DNA of 64,000 bases from Panulirus ornatus (lineage: Eukaryota; Arthropoda; Malacostraca; Decapoda; Palinuridae), in assembly GCF_036320965.1 (NCBI RefSeq), contig NC_092269.1, forward strand, positions 35,081,343 through 35,145,342, read 5' to 3'. A program made the position numbers and the translations under genes. This document shows, piece by piece, positions 12,431 through 23,569 of this stretch. Below the pieces are notes generated by a model, which saw only the letters and a program-made list of their open reading frames with translations, searched no databases and was not told the origin of the DNA. Within the stretch, counting starts at the first letter, position 1. Each line of letters starts with the position of its first letter.

Positions 12431-12928
12431 TTGGACTTAGCCACCTGCTCCAGGTCCTCGCCATGTAAACAATATGGACTGGCTCCTCTGTAAGTCTATA
12501 TTTCTTTGTCTATAACATATCGTCCGTTTACAAAACGTGTGACGATAATAATATCCCTCATATCGTGGATTTAAGTATACATTCCTAGACATCCACTCTA
12601 AAAACGAAAAAAAAAATCTAACTAATGAACATACATAACTCTACTTCAGTTAATATATAATCTTAGAACACAGGAATGAAGATGGAAGTTTAAGTAACGA
12701 AATCTTTTGCCCTTCTTCACCAAGCACAACAATATCTGGTCCTAAATTGATGGTGGGTGGGTTCCTTATGTTGATGACGTCATGTGCCCTACGGTACAAC
12801 CACTAGTGCGCAGTGCTGCCAGGCGTACGCTTCCCACCATTTAAAGGTATCGCTGGTGTTGTCGAACCCTGGGGGTAACGGGAGGATATTTATGGTCGCT
12901 CAGGTTCGTCACAGATAATCTACTCAGT

Positions 12929-12962
12929 ATGGGGAAGTACGCGGATAACAGAAAGGTTAGGG
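12929..12962 (+). CDS. candidate first coding exon, unrecognised gene
   Basis: ATG at 12929 opens an 11-codon exon starting M-G-K-Y-A-D-N-R-K and ending with one base of the next codon before a GT-AAAT donor at 12963. Joined over a 55-base intron to an acceptor TTTTATCAG at 13017, the phase fits the open frame downstream exactly. A TATA-like GATATTTATG lies at 12885 and an arthropod initiator-like TCAGT at 12924, though the latter abuts the ATG and so is probably not the real start site. I do not recognise the product. Confidence 0.35.
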
Positions 12963-13017
12963 GTAAATGTCTCAGCATAATGTCGGGACATTTTCTAACT
13001 CATATCAGTTTTATCAG

Positions 13018-13281
13018 GTGAGAAAGGACATAAAGTGGGGCTTCAGTACATAATGAAATTACGATATCATGAACTGACCAAAAAAAGAAGAACCATCCTT
13101 CAAAATGTGAACCACTCAGAATTCGACTACTTGGCGGCCTTGCCGCCCAAGCAACAAAAAGTAAACACATTCATGTCTCTCCTGAACAAGGTCTTCGGAC
13201 ACCCAGGACAGGACAAGTACGTCTTCGATGAAGTAAAATTTCATAAATTCACTTACAACAGTGATCCCCTGTCACATTCCA
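13018..13281 (+). CDS. candidate second coding exon, unrecognised basic protein
   Basis: From the acceptor at 13017 the frame is open for 88 codons to a GTAAGAT donor at 13282. If the donor is not used, the frame runs a further 13 codons through a poly-A tract to a stop at about 13320. The peptide is basic (K-K-R-R-T near the start) and then mixed, with a P-P-K-Q-Q-K patch and F-G-H-P-G-Q-D. I know no family with this pattern. Codon composition is more gene-like than most frames here, with no stop interruption. No later exon was identified with confidence; a 60-codon frame at 13319-13501 might be one. Confidence 0.4.
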
Positions 13282-13890
13282 GTAAGATTTTTTCAAAAAA
13301 AAAAAAATTACATGAACGATGAAGCCAATCGACAGTAGTAGCGCGATGGTGCAAGACAATGTAACAGTTTTCCGTTACCCGCCCGTTTACCATGATCTGT
13401 CACATTTGACTCCCGTCGCTAAGCGTAAACGTCAGTCAAACTTAATAGAATCTGTAATTCATTTCTTTTTTACGAGAAGACAACTGCAGACAAACTTCTA
13501 ACTTGATGTCACGTGTCGAGTTTGAATAACACGGCTTGAAAAGCATTGCCAATGGATGTATGGCTGCAATAAATATAAGCCACAGACTTTTAAGAGCACT
13601 TAGATTGGACGTAAACCATATCCAGCTTCTTTAGTACCTCTGGTGTACTATGCATTCCATGAATGTAACTCGTACTTTGATCATATTAAAGATAATAATT
13701 TGAGGGTAATTTTCATTCCTTTCACATCTAAGCATGACAAACGAACATGGGATGTAATACAAACTATTGTTGTTTATTAAATGCAACTGTCCGGTACGGT
13801 TGAACAAAAAGTTTTCCATCACACCACCATGAAACAACAACTAGAAGTACATCAGCTGTACAGAGAGGATAAGAGCAAGTACATGTGTGG
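13282..13890. other. unique sequence after candidate exon
   Basis: Contains a poly-A tract near 13297-13309 and small frames (60-69 codons). I see no clear acceptor that would continue the candidate gene. Confidence 0.4.
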
Positions 13891-14200
13891 TGCAGGTGTT
13901 GGAAGCGGTGGGAGGTACATCTGTGCCTCCCTCCCCCACTTCCCACCCTCCGCCATGCTGGGGTGGTCACACCCACGCAAGTGTGGGTGAAGTAATGGGT
14001 ACATCTGTGGTATCCTCAGCCACTACCCACAATGCTAGGATGAGTACACCCAGGACAGATGTGGATGGGGGTGAGGGATACATCTGTGCCACTCCCTTTC
14101 ACTAGGGTGGGCACATCAAGAGCAGGTGCTGGTGGGGTGAAGGGTACATCTGCGCCACCCTCACTCACTAGAGTGGGCACACCCAGGGCAGGAAGCCCTC
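13891..14200. repeat. degenerate 66-84-bp minisatellite, about 4 copies
   Basis: The phrase GGTACATCTGTG, or GATACATCTGTG, recurs with its T at 13916, 14000, 14079 and 14145. Each is followed by a C-rich block and then a GGGTGGGCACACCCA-type block. Spacing of 84, 79 and 66 bases shows length decay between copies. Open frames on both strands in this stretch are products of the repeat. Confidence 0.8.
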
Positions 14201-14280
14201 GTGAAGCGGCCCGTGATGCCCAGGCTCCCGGGCGCCGCGCCACCTTTGCCCGACACAACTAGGCTGGCGACCTTAATTAG

Positions 14281-14560
14281 GACGACGTCCTCAGCTGGGG
14301 CGGCGGCCTTAGTCTGGGTGGTCTTCCCAGCTGGTGCCTATTCCCATCTGAAGCCGTGTTCCCAGATGGAACCATGTTCCCAGCCGATACAACGTCTCCA
14401 GCCAGTGCCGTGCCCCTGGCTGAAGCAGTGTCCCCTGCTGGCGTTATGTACGAAGCTGGTGCAAGTGTCTCCAGATGGAGTAGCGACCTCACCTGTGAGT
14501 GGGCGCATGACCCCAGATGATGCAGCAGCCTTAGCTGGTGCACGACCCCAGATGGTGATA
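14281..14560 (-). repeat. 18-bp minisatellite encoding a hexapeptide repeat on the minus strand
   Basis: About 15 diverged 18-base units, for example GCCGTGTTCCCAGATGGA followed by ACCATGTTCCCAGCCGAT, run without a frame-breaking indel across most of the array. On the minus strand one 88-codon frame (14277-14543) reads as hexapeptides such as T-A-S-A-R-G, T-A-L-A-G-D, V-V-S-A-G-N and M-V-P-S-G-N. The plus strand is also open over the same stretch (14201-14674). A period divisible by three keeps frames open by itself, so coding is not proven. Confidence 0.75.
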
Positions 14561-14783
14561 CTCACAGTGATCCGGGACTTGGGTGTGTTGGACACGACTA
14601 TCACAGATGCACCCGTCTCAGCTTTGAAATCCAACCAACATGACGACATAAGCCTCGCCCCGAACTCAATCTGAACAGATTATCTCGCTAAAGTAAAGAA
14701 GAACGTTGAAAGAAAACTTTTAAGTAATAGATATATTGGTATAACTAAGAAGAAATACCCAGAATAGAGGCAGTCAGCAAGGA

Positions 14784-14786
<3 letters not shown>

Positions 14787-14829
<43 letters not shown>
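14787..14829. repeat. (GA)n microsatellite
   Basis: About 21 GA units. Confidence 0.96.
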
Positions 14830-14832
<3 letters not shown>

Positions 14833-15464
14833 TGTGTGGGCGGATGATGGAGTTTGTAGAGGTTGGTGGTGGAACGACCAGCTCGCTCGTCCGTCCGCCC
14901 GGGCGGCTGGCCCCCAGACCCCACCATCATGCACAACAATCTACCCTTGACTCATCACACGAATTAAGACTGGACTGTGGCCAGGAACACCACGAGAGGG
15001 AGGAAGACGAGGCACAAAGGATCGAGGATCTGGAGACTAAGTGAGGAAGAAAATGAAAAAGAGGACCTTTACCGCGATGTTCAGATGCTAAAAAGGGAAA
15101 GAGAGAAAAAAAATTCCCTATCATGTTTAATTAATAGGAAAATATATCATAGTCAAGTTCTAGACAACCTTCAGATCACGAACACTTGACTTGACCGACG
15201 TGAGAAATACACGCACTACAAATACAAGAAATACAATGCAAGACTGCTGGAGTACAAGGCAAAAAAAGCTCTACAAAGATGAACAAGCAACATGACCAGA
15301 GAAGATCCAACAGGGCAGGACAAGAGAAGGATGAGGCACAGGAGTGAAGGACAGCTCAACACAAGTCAAGCTGCACTAATGCAAGCCGCAGATAACGCAG
15401 CATAGCAGCCTATTGCACCACAGGGAAGGCAACGGACTAGCTGGCAAACATTGTCGTAATTAGT

Positions 15465-15465
<1 letters not shown>
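14830..15465. other. purine-rich unique sequence, no gene seen
   Basis: Two overlapping 70-codon plus-strand frames (14832-15044 and 14977-15189) are Arg/Glu/Lys-rich because of the purine bias and lack splice or start context. Confidence 0.45.

Positions 15466-15495
<30 letters not shown>
15466..15495. repeat. (GT)n microsatellite
   Basis: About 15 GT units. Confidence 0.95.
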
Positions 15496-16090
15496 GCTCG
15501 AGGCAAACCTGCCTGTTTTACAACTTTATGTATTCACAAGTTATAACACATTCATTCTTATTCTCATTATCATTATCATTTACTTAAATCTTTTGTGGAA
15601 AGTGTTCAGAAAAACACCGTTGCGATATCTTAACGCAGACATCTAATAGAAAGCCAGTGACATATTTAGACTTTTTTCCGCGTTCCAGATAACGCTGGCA
15701 ATACAATAATGGGATAAGCGTTATACCTACCCAAGACAGCTGAGAGCGGAACTCTCTTCACTTCTGACGTCTTGCAATCATGTTAACACATCAAATGAAT
15801 ATTTACCATCATGTACGGAGAGTGCAATAAACTAAGCTATACACTATACACTATTCTTCTTGTTCAGTTATTAATAACTGAAAGTAACATCTTTTCATTT
15901 GGATATAGTCTACAACTTCTATGATCTCTGAGCACAACTGAAAATCCCAAAAAGGAGGTAAATTTGGTGCCTTCGGTAAAAGTGCAACGTCCCTTATGTA
16001 CAATGACTTAACCCCGTAATAAACTATAATAGCCTTAAAACATGACAGCTTAACCACTTCAACATGATAATTATCCGTAAATAGGTCTGA
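15496..16090. other. unique sequence, no gene seen
   Basis: The minus-strand 102-codon frame at 15851-16159 crosses the poly-C tract as poly-Gly and has no recognisable domain. Confidence 0.5.
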
Positions 16091-16109
16091 CCCCCCCCCC
16101 CCCCCCCCC
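16091..16109. repeat. poly-C tract (19 C)
   Basis: An uninterrupted run of 19 cytosines, unusual in an AT-rich sequence; its length may be inexact in the assembly. Confidence 0.9.
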
Positions 16110-16550
16110 GGTGTGTTTGTCGGCTTCTCAAGCACCGTGTTGGCGTCCCTGCTGGGCAAAACGATAGGACCCTAAGTACGACACCCAGGTCTCCGTGCAC
16201 GATATTAAATGCACCCTCAGTACGATGACAATCTTTCGAATACGATGATATCCTTACTACGAAAACACGAACATAAAACGTAACATAAAATGATCATGAG
16301 TTAAAAGAACCCCCTAAGGCCCTAGAGTATGAGGACAAGCCCCTAAGGCCATGAACATCATGACAATCTCACCGTCTTAGACTTCTGTGGACGGGCTAAG
16401 TTGCAGGACTGCCAGAAAACATCAGAATCTGCACCACACACAAGCTTGGTAAAGATGTTTGATCTTCAGGTAGGAATATGGGGAAAGGCTCCAAGAGAGA
16501 GGAAATTAACTTAATGTAAAGGTACACACGACGCATATCAAGGGAGAACA
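16110..16550. other. unique sequence, no gene seen
   Basis: Short repeated phrases on CCCTAAG and TACGA occur at 16168-16340, but no regular period is visible. Confidence 0.45.
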
Positions 16551-16554
16551 TTCT

Positions 16555-17230
16555 CTACATGAGCTGGTCGAGTCACCCGAGGCGTGCAGCTGGGTTTCGT
16601 TTTGGGATCATTATTCTTCTTGATCTGAAAAGTGACTTTTCAGAACAGGACTCACACCTGAATATGTTCGCAGCCGATGTAAAGAGTATGGGGATCGTGT
16701 CAACTTACAGAACCCAAACATTCTCCAAAGTTGGTCTAATGCAATGGTTGATGAGGTTCAACCCGAGATGTAAAATATGCAAAAGTAATAAGAATGGGAT
16801 ACAACGAATGACGTCCATATGTATATCATCTAGTAAGAAATAAGCTGCTGAAACCTGAGTACGAGAGGGATTTTGGAGTGGCCATTGTGCCTAATGTCAA
16901 CACAGAGAATGGTTTCGAAGACAAACTCAACTAAAAATATTAGACCCGTATTCAAGTATATGGATAAAGAAATATTCTGTACTCTGTCCACTTCCTACAT
17001 TCGTCTTAAACTGGAGCATACTTAGTTTGTTTATAGCGCTCAATGAAACTTAAAGTACTACCATAGAGAGGTCCACAGGGTACAACAAAGATGGTACCAC
17101 ATTTTAAGAGAATAGAGGCACAATTAGACATGTTTGCGGCCATAAATTTTCCAGTATGGAAAAAAGAGGAGTAAGGGGTGACTTGAAAAGGTTTCAAACC
17201 AATTTGATGACATTAACGACGAACATTCTC
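16555..17230 (+). pseudogene. relic of a CR1/Jockey-type LINE reverse transcriptase
   Basis: Plus-strand fragments in shifting frames keep the order expected of a non-LTR palm and thumb. A phrase H-L-N-M-F-A-A-D-V-K (about 16650-16685) corresponds to the F-A-D-D active site with the first Asp replaced. W-L-M-R-F-N-P plus C-K-I follows (16747-16780), then Y-I-R-L-K-L-E-H-T (about 17000-17026), and finally M-E-K-R-G-V-R-G-D-L near 17156-17185. Stops and frame changes are frequent, so it is dead. The W-x-x-x-F-N-P-x-K-C motif places it in the CR1/Jockey group rather than with LINE-R. Confidence 0.65.
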
Positions 17231-20200
17231 CGAAAAAATGCTAAGATAGAACCACATACCATAACTTGAAATCAAGTATTAAACCTGCTAGTAAAGATGT
17301 AAAAAATCTTTCATAATATTTTAGTTGAAAAAAAAAATAAACCGATGAACCTGGTGAATGCCTTCAGCATAAAAGGTTAACAAAGTTGCATAATAAATGA
17401 GAAAGGTCAAGAGATGGGGTCCTAAAAGAGTTGAACCCTTTCCGTACCGTACATATAGTAATTACTGTGCGACTGAGTCTGAGTACAAGTTTAGATCAGG
17501 GTTCGATAATTCAACTCTGTACAATAATTTGTCCTCAGAGTTTAGGTGTCGAACAGTTTTATCAATCTCCATATGGAAAACATACAACAAGCGGACGAGC
17601 AATATCAGTTACTTTGATACGGTTTCCAAGCTGTCGTCTGTCAAGATTTTTCATTTTAGTTGTAATTGGAGACGAGGTTGAATGGTGGGTGGCGTGGTTT
17701 GTGAGTTTTCATACGTAACATTTGCTGTTGCTGTGGTCATCTCCGTCACCGTTTTTGTAGGGTTACGTAGGGCTGTGAGTGACACCGCACCGCTTCCTAG
17801 TCGACTTGACGGTGTTGCCAAACCTCCGGTATCCCCCAGCACAATCTACGTAAAACACATCTCATTCAAATGATTCCCAGTTAAACAATATATGAAGTAT
17901 ACCACGCTGAAGTATACCACGTTCTACACTATCTTAATACCGGAAGACAGAAAAGAAAAATTCAAATATGTCTACGAGACATGTTATCTTAATATAATTA
18001 CATAACCAAAGCGCACCATCCAGCTTATAACCCGGGAACTTACCAGTTTCATGATTCATTTAGCAAATCTATAAACATTCTTACATAATCCTTGGTGCAA
18101 ACTTTACAAAATGTTTGCAAAACTTTCAAAGAGACAGTGATTCCCACTACGGCCCACTCACACGATATACTACCGTTAGAAATGATGCTCTTGGGAAATG
18201 TACACGGGAAGGTGATTTAGATTTAGGTAACAGATACCAAGAGACCAAGTGTTTGAGGTGTGGCACACTTGCTTGCGGAGTACAATTAAGTTAGAGAAGT
18301 GAGACGTATAGCCTGTTTTCCCTTGTGTCTCAGGCTTGTCTTCCTAGTTCAGTCTTCATCCTGAGCGTATTTTTCCGTCACTATCATTCCATTCCATCAC
18401 ATTATTTTTTCCCCTTCAGTCTTTACAGCTCAATGGTTTCCATCGAAAACACCTTAGGTAATTCGAGTTCAAAACGCCTCAGCCATTAATGAAAAACAAG
18501 AAAATGTATTGAAAACACTCGGGAGACCGTGGTTCACTTGTTATGAGGAATTACGTGGACCACAGCGTCTACTTCTAAGAAAACACAAATTGCAGTTTAC
18601 TCACATCCGCTCCCATGTAGTTTGGTTCCGCTAACCCATCACTGATTTTTTTTTTTTCGTTTTGTACACTTTAGCTATTTTCATAACTTTTTCACGGCAG
18701 GAAGGTCATATTTTACTCGCCTAATTTCTACAAATTTCTGATATCGTCAGAACACTCAAATGTCAGGTTACGTCAACAACTGATTCCTCAATATTAAGGA
18801 GAGCTTTGCCATTTCCATGGCTTCCTACAGTGATAACATTCTTACCCTCTAAAGTGATATTTCATTCGCACCTTCTCAAATCATCGCCATGGCTTTCACT
18901 TGTTTATAATGATACTCCTAACTCATTTATCATTCCCATGACTTATATTTGTGATTATACTCCACCTTAATTATCTTCTCTATAGCTATGTTTCAGCGAT
19001 GATATTCCTACCCCCTTTATCGTCTATAAGGCATCGTATGGCTTCGTGATATTTCTACACGGGAACCTCATTAGTCAGTTGCATGTAAAACGCCACTACC
19101 TGATTACATCACACGCACGCACAACCATTCTCCATGGGATGTCCTTTCAGATCTATTGTGGAAGTAGGCTATATGAGACTGCAAGGAAATCACCACACTA
19201 ATGATGACTCTGTTGCATTAAGATACCGTCAAATCGAGTAAGCGGCCGCTCTGAAAGCTTGGAAATATTCTAGTACCACACATTAAATAGCTATGTTTTC
19301 CCCCAAACAGGTCAAACCCAAAATTCTTAAAATAATATGAATAATATGAAATATCCAATAAAATATAAACTGCCGTTACATTAAATTGCAAAGATTCTCT
19401 TCATCCCAGAACTCCAAAAAGCGAGTACAGATAGACTGTGGGGGAAAGAAATCACCTTTATTCGTGTACATCAAACAAAAACTGGCAACTCAAATTCACA
19501 GTCCGTGATGACATTAATTCTGCTTAGTCAATAGCAACGGCCGATGTCACAGATGAGTCCGATGTCCTTTTTCGTCCTTGTATAAGAGAAAAAGGTCAGT
19601 GGAATCGACCCGCACTAACATGGTGTGCCATATTAGTAACTGGCACAGCGACGTCATACCTGTAAAGGTACTTCAATACACAAATCATTACTACCCTCTA
19701 TACTTTGTTATTACTACTAACACAAATACAATGAGAATCAACGTGCGTACAATCATTACCTCCAGATAAATCAAAAAGTTCGTATCATCATGATCCCTTA
19801 AAAACTTCGTACCATCATGATCCCTTTAGACAACACTGAGGGACAATCCCCAACGTGGCTGCCCTTGCTATGTCCTTAAACTGCAGGAGAGAGTTAGAGA
19901 GATACCCAAGCGTCGGACTGCATTACTTGCATGACCCCACCCTAGTTTTTATCTCGTTCCTGCCACATGATTCGGGATATCATATTGCCACAACTTTGTT
20001 TTTTCCCCGCTAGTATTCGATTGCAACAGCTACAGGCTAATCTTTGCGAATGCTGTTTGTCTCATATAAAGGATCGAATGAAACATTTCATAAACCAGAG
20101 AAGAAAACGACATTGTAGTTATCGTCCAACTGAGACAAATAATATCTCCAAACCTTACTCGAAAGAAAAACACGATTAAAGATTTAAAACTTTTATATGG

Positions 20201-20399
20201 TTTCAAGAAATTGCTTCATACGATAGTCAGGGCTGTTCTAAAATCAACTGGTTTACGTTGTGTTATAAAGTTCAGCCTTAGCTGCCATGAGCAATGATGA
20301 TAATTCACTAAATGTGTCCGGAACTCTGCCGGAGGGCAAGAATGTCTACAAAGTCTGGTTGACACACAAATAACACCCACGTATCTCCTTGTTTGACAT
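17231..20399. other. 3.2 kb of unique DNA, no gene seen
   Basis: No open frame above 95 codons and no repeat family recognised, except a 28-base direct duplication at 19773-19829 (AAAAACTTCGTACCATCATG type). Two overlapping plus-strand frames at 17397-17718 are unremarkable in composition. Confidence 0.5.
19773..19829. repeat. 28-bp direct duplication
   Basis: AAAAAGTTCGTATCATCATG plus CCTT is repeated immediately with two substitutions. Confidence 0.85.
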
Positions 20400-20565
20400 A
20401 GTAGACGAGTGCCAGAGACGGAAGTGGTAGAGGCGCCGGAAATCCTTCCCTCTTGTAGTACTATGTATTTCCCAAGAGGAAAAAAAAAAAAAAAAATCGA
20501 GCTAAACGAAGATTTTCTTATATTAGTCGTCTGCTGCTGAGGCTACATAACGCGGGAAACGAGGC
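20400..20565 (+). mobile_element. SINE family A, strongly diverged copy
   Basis: GGAAATCCTTCCCTCT, an A-rich stretch after AAGAGG, and the terminal ACATAACGCGGGAAACGAGG before a TA run follow the same order as the well-preserved family A copies at 20582, 21319 and 27298. It is immediately upstream of one of them, separated only by the TA run. Confidence 0.5.
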
Positions 20566-20581
20566 ATATATATATATATAT
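20566..20581. repeat. (AT)n between two SINE-A copies
   Basis: Short AT run that serves as the tail of one family A copy and abuts the 5' end of the next. Confidence 0.85.
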
Positions 20582-20818
20582 GCTGGGGATAGGGGAGAAA
20601 GAATACTTCCCACGTATTCCCTGCGTGTCGTAGAAGGCGACTAAAAGGGGAGGGAGCGGGGGGCTGGAAATCCTCCCCTCTCGTTTTTTTTTTTTTTTAT
20701 TTTTCCAAAAGAAGGAACAGAGAACGAGGCCAGGTGAGGGTATTCCCTCAGAGGCCCAGTCCTCTGTTCTTAACGCTACCTTGCTAACGCGGGAAATGGT
20801 GAATAGTATGAAAGAAAT
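20582..20818 (+). mobile_element. SINE family A, well-preserved copy
   Basis: A 237-base unit begins CTGGGGATAGGGGAGAAAG and contains a poly-T/A-rich centre. It ends with the block CGCTACCTTGCTAACGCGGG plus AAATGGTGAATAGTATGAAAG, then a TA microsatellite. The same body occurs at 21319, 27298 and (reversed) 32255. I find no clear A and B boxes, so its promoter ancestry is unknown. The terminal block resembles the 3' end of LINE-R. Confidence 0.8.
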
Positions 20819-20819
20819 G

Positions 20820-20820
<1 letters not shown>

Positions 20821-20884
<64 letters not shown>
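20821..20884. repeat. (AT)n tail microsatellite
   Basis: About 32 AT units directly after a SINE-A 3' end. Confidence 0.96.
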
Positions 20885-20889
<5 letters not shown>

Positions 20890-21248
20890 TCTTCAACTTC
20901 GAACTGCATGAAAACCTCTTGGTGGCTCAAAAAACCTCCGGTCAACGTACCGGTACCTAATTCAGTGAACCAAGCCCGGTGAACAATTTTTTTTCCCCTA
21001 AATTCACATAATACGGCAGTTTAAAATAATTATCCTATTGTATACGCACATATTTTCGTTCGTCCCAAGAAAGAAGCACGGAACTTGGCCAACAACAATG
21101 GCGTCTTTGTTTACGACCTTACCTTCGAGGTTGCTGCGCATGTTCATCGAAAACCTCACCTGCGCTTGCCTGCAGAAAATTCGAGGATTGTTTTTCCTTT
21201 AGGTTAGCTGAGACAGTGCGGGCAGCTGAGGCCCTAATCAAGGCCATC

Positions 21249-21250
<2 letters not shown>
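20885..21250. other. unique sequence between SINE-A copies
   Basis: No frame or repeat that I recognise. Confidence 0.5.

Positions 21251-21318
<68 letters not shown>
21251..21318. repeat. (AT)n microsatellite
   Basis: About 34 AT units abutting the 5' end of a SINE-A copy. Confidence 0.96.
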
Positions 21319-21321
<3 letters not shown>

Positions 21322-21540
21322 CTGGATAGGGGAGAAAGAATTACTTCCCACGTATTCCCTGCGTGTCGCAGAAGGCGACTAAAAGAGTAGGGGGCTGGAA
21401 ATCCTCCCCCCCCCTTTTTTTTCCCCAAAGAAGGAACAGAGAAGGGGGCCAGATGAGAATATTCCCTCAAAGGCCCAGTCCTCTGTTCTTAACGCTACCT
21501 CGCTAACGCGGGAAATGGCGAATAGTATGAAAGAAAAAAA
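21319..21540 (+). mobile_element. SINE family A, copy with shortened centre
   Basis: Same body as 20582-20818 but missing part of the GGGAGCGGG region and with a C-rich run before the T tract. It ends ACGCTACCTCGCTAACGCGG and then GAATAGTATGAAAG, followed by a short AT tail at 21543-21560. It lies between two AT repeats, so target-site duplications cannot be read. Confidence 0.8.
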
Positions 21541-21560
21541 GAATATATATATATATATAG

Positions 21561-21732
21561 CCTAGCCTTAGACAGGTACCCATTTTATCGACCAACCCCT
21601 ACGAGTGGATGAACAGCGGGGTCGACTGTGGACCGACTGCCACGACCATGATTCGAATCTATACAGCCGACCGTGGGCGGCCCATGAATGCGTCATGGTC
21701 AGGAACGCTAACCGTTACACCACGAGAGTCAA
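21561..21732 (-). mobile_element. SINE family B (tRNA-derived), minus strand
   Basis: Read on the minus strand, GTGGTGTAACGGTTAGCG (about 21706-21726) matches an RNA polymerase III A box, and GATTCGAATC (21650-21659) matches the B box. They are followed by GTGGCAGTCGGTCCACAGTC, a GTTCATCC block and AAAATGGGTACCTG. The tail abuts the AT repeat. The same order occurs in the plus-strand copy at 28111. Confidence 0.8.
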
Positions 21733-22547
21733 GATTCGAAACCCAAAAGGAGGTATTTCTATCAAGGCATGATTTATACTGAATATGGCTGATTTTCCTC
21801 CTTGTTCTAATGTTTGTTTCTAGGACGAATGAAAAAAAAAAAAAGTACGAGAGTTGAGGCGAAAGAATAAAGTAAGGTATATAAGAAGTAGAATTACTTA
21901 GTCACAAATGAGGATGCTCTAACTCGATAGAGCATCGATCCAGTTTAAATGCCCTTTAGAAATATCAGTACAGTGCTTTCGCAGTCTCTATAATCACAGT
22001 TAATTTATAAAATATATCTCGGAATCTACAAAAAAAAAAAAAAAATCTTCCAGTGCTAACACAGTGTCAAAATAGGTCACGCCCTCCCACGTCAAAGGAT
22101 AAAATAGAGAAACACACGGGGAAAGATCCTAGTAACTCCTTAGCTACCAACAGTCCATGGTGCCATTGTTTACTGTCCGCGTATCACCACACGCCTGACT
22201 TACATGAAGTTGAGTTTGTTTAACCTCTCTATTTACCAACCCACATGCCACAGCGTGAGCAAGAGATGACAGGCACTCGACAAACTTGAATGTGACGCGT
22301 TATGGAGGTGTGAGGGCTCTATCTATTCAGAACACATATTCAAGCACATTACAGGATGGATCTATACCAATATATGTGAGCAGTAGAGTAATATTTAAAT
22401 TGGTAACTACAAGAAACAGGCGCGTACCCTGGATTTGAAGTGAGTGAGAAGAATTAGGAACTTAATAAGGGAATGTTCAAAACAAATGGTATATTAAAGA
22501 TTATATCTAGTAGACTATGGCGTATTTTCAGTCATATGGATTTCAAA
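21733..22547. other. unique sequence, no gene seen
   Basis: Poly-A tracts at about 21832 and 22030. No frame above 60 codons. Confidence 0.5.
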
Positions 22548-22635
22548 ACTTGTATTATCGACAAATACTTATGAATAAACCTATGTCAATAACTGTATTA
22601 TCGACAAATACTTATGAATAAACCTATGTTAATAA
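22548..22635. repeat. 43-bp direct duplication
   Basis: TGTATTATCGACAAATACTT and the following bases to AATAAACCTATGT occur twice in tandem, starting at 22551 and 22594 and nearly identical, indicating a recent duplication. Confidence 0.95.
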
Positions 22636-23569
22636 TGATATCGGCGATTATTTTTTTTTTTCTTTGACAATAGCAAGAGCTGACGATAAAGAGACTACTA
22701 TTCAACGAAACATGCTTTAGCAAATATTCTAAGTATGTCATGTATGATGAAGATGGTGAAATGGATATGATCGTTTAACTGGTCACCACCATAAACTGAT
22801 GATGGTTAACTATCATACATATACATTTTTCCTTCCGAGGGAATAAATAGATTAATATGGTTGTAAAAAAATTGTAATCATCACAGTCACTAAGTTTCTA
22901 TTGTACGGTGTATAGCTCAAAGGTGGATAGGGTTGATTTACTCTCACCCTTCAGTGCAAGAAGTGCTCCAAACTTTTGTGAGCCACAGTAGCAACACGAC
23001 ACAGGCGAGTAGGTCGATACATGGGGGTCCGTGGCGCGACCTCGTCTTGCTAACTTTGCCAACGACACAGTCAGTACATTATACTGTGTGTTTTCTTTTA
23101 AATGCACTAAATGCTGTACCGTTGTATACCATGAGCATCTACTGACGTGAGCGCATCACTCCCTTATAACAAAACAAACGAAATTGTCAAAAAATCAACA
23201 TTAAAACTGCACGGCATATGAAGTACATTAAAAAGAATATATATTTTAAACGCAAAAAATGACGGTACATATATAGGGTACCAATTCATGGACAGTAAGA
23301 CGGAGAGAAAGGCCAAAGCCAGCAAATGTCCCGGGCTCCAAACCAACACTGGACGCCATAGGGAATGTAACACCCGTATCTCCTGTTGCGTCACGAGGCC
23401 ATTGAAATAAATTTGACTGTATTCATAGAGCTATGCGGGTAGGGAAGCCGTTAAGTCGAACACCCTGGTGGATCAAATACCACTCTCATACAAGGTTATA
23501 AATGGTTCCCACAGAGGAATTGAATCATTCACGAGAATAACCTAAACGCATTTATCCTGCCACAGGATT
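22636..23569. other. unique sequence, no gene seen
   Basis: Opposed 70-codon frames at 22898-23145 shadow one another and neither has support. Confidence 0.5.

Noticed and set aside
21640..21732. A functional tRNA gene
   Set aside because: A and B boxes are present but the cloverleaf arms do not pair and the same sequence recurs as a longer repeat, so it is a SINE head.
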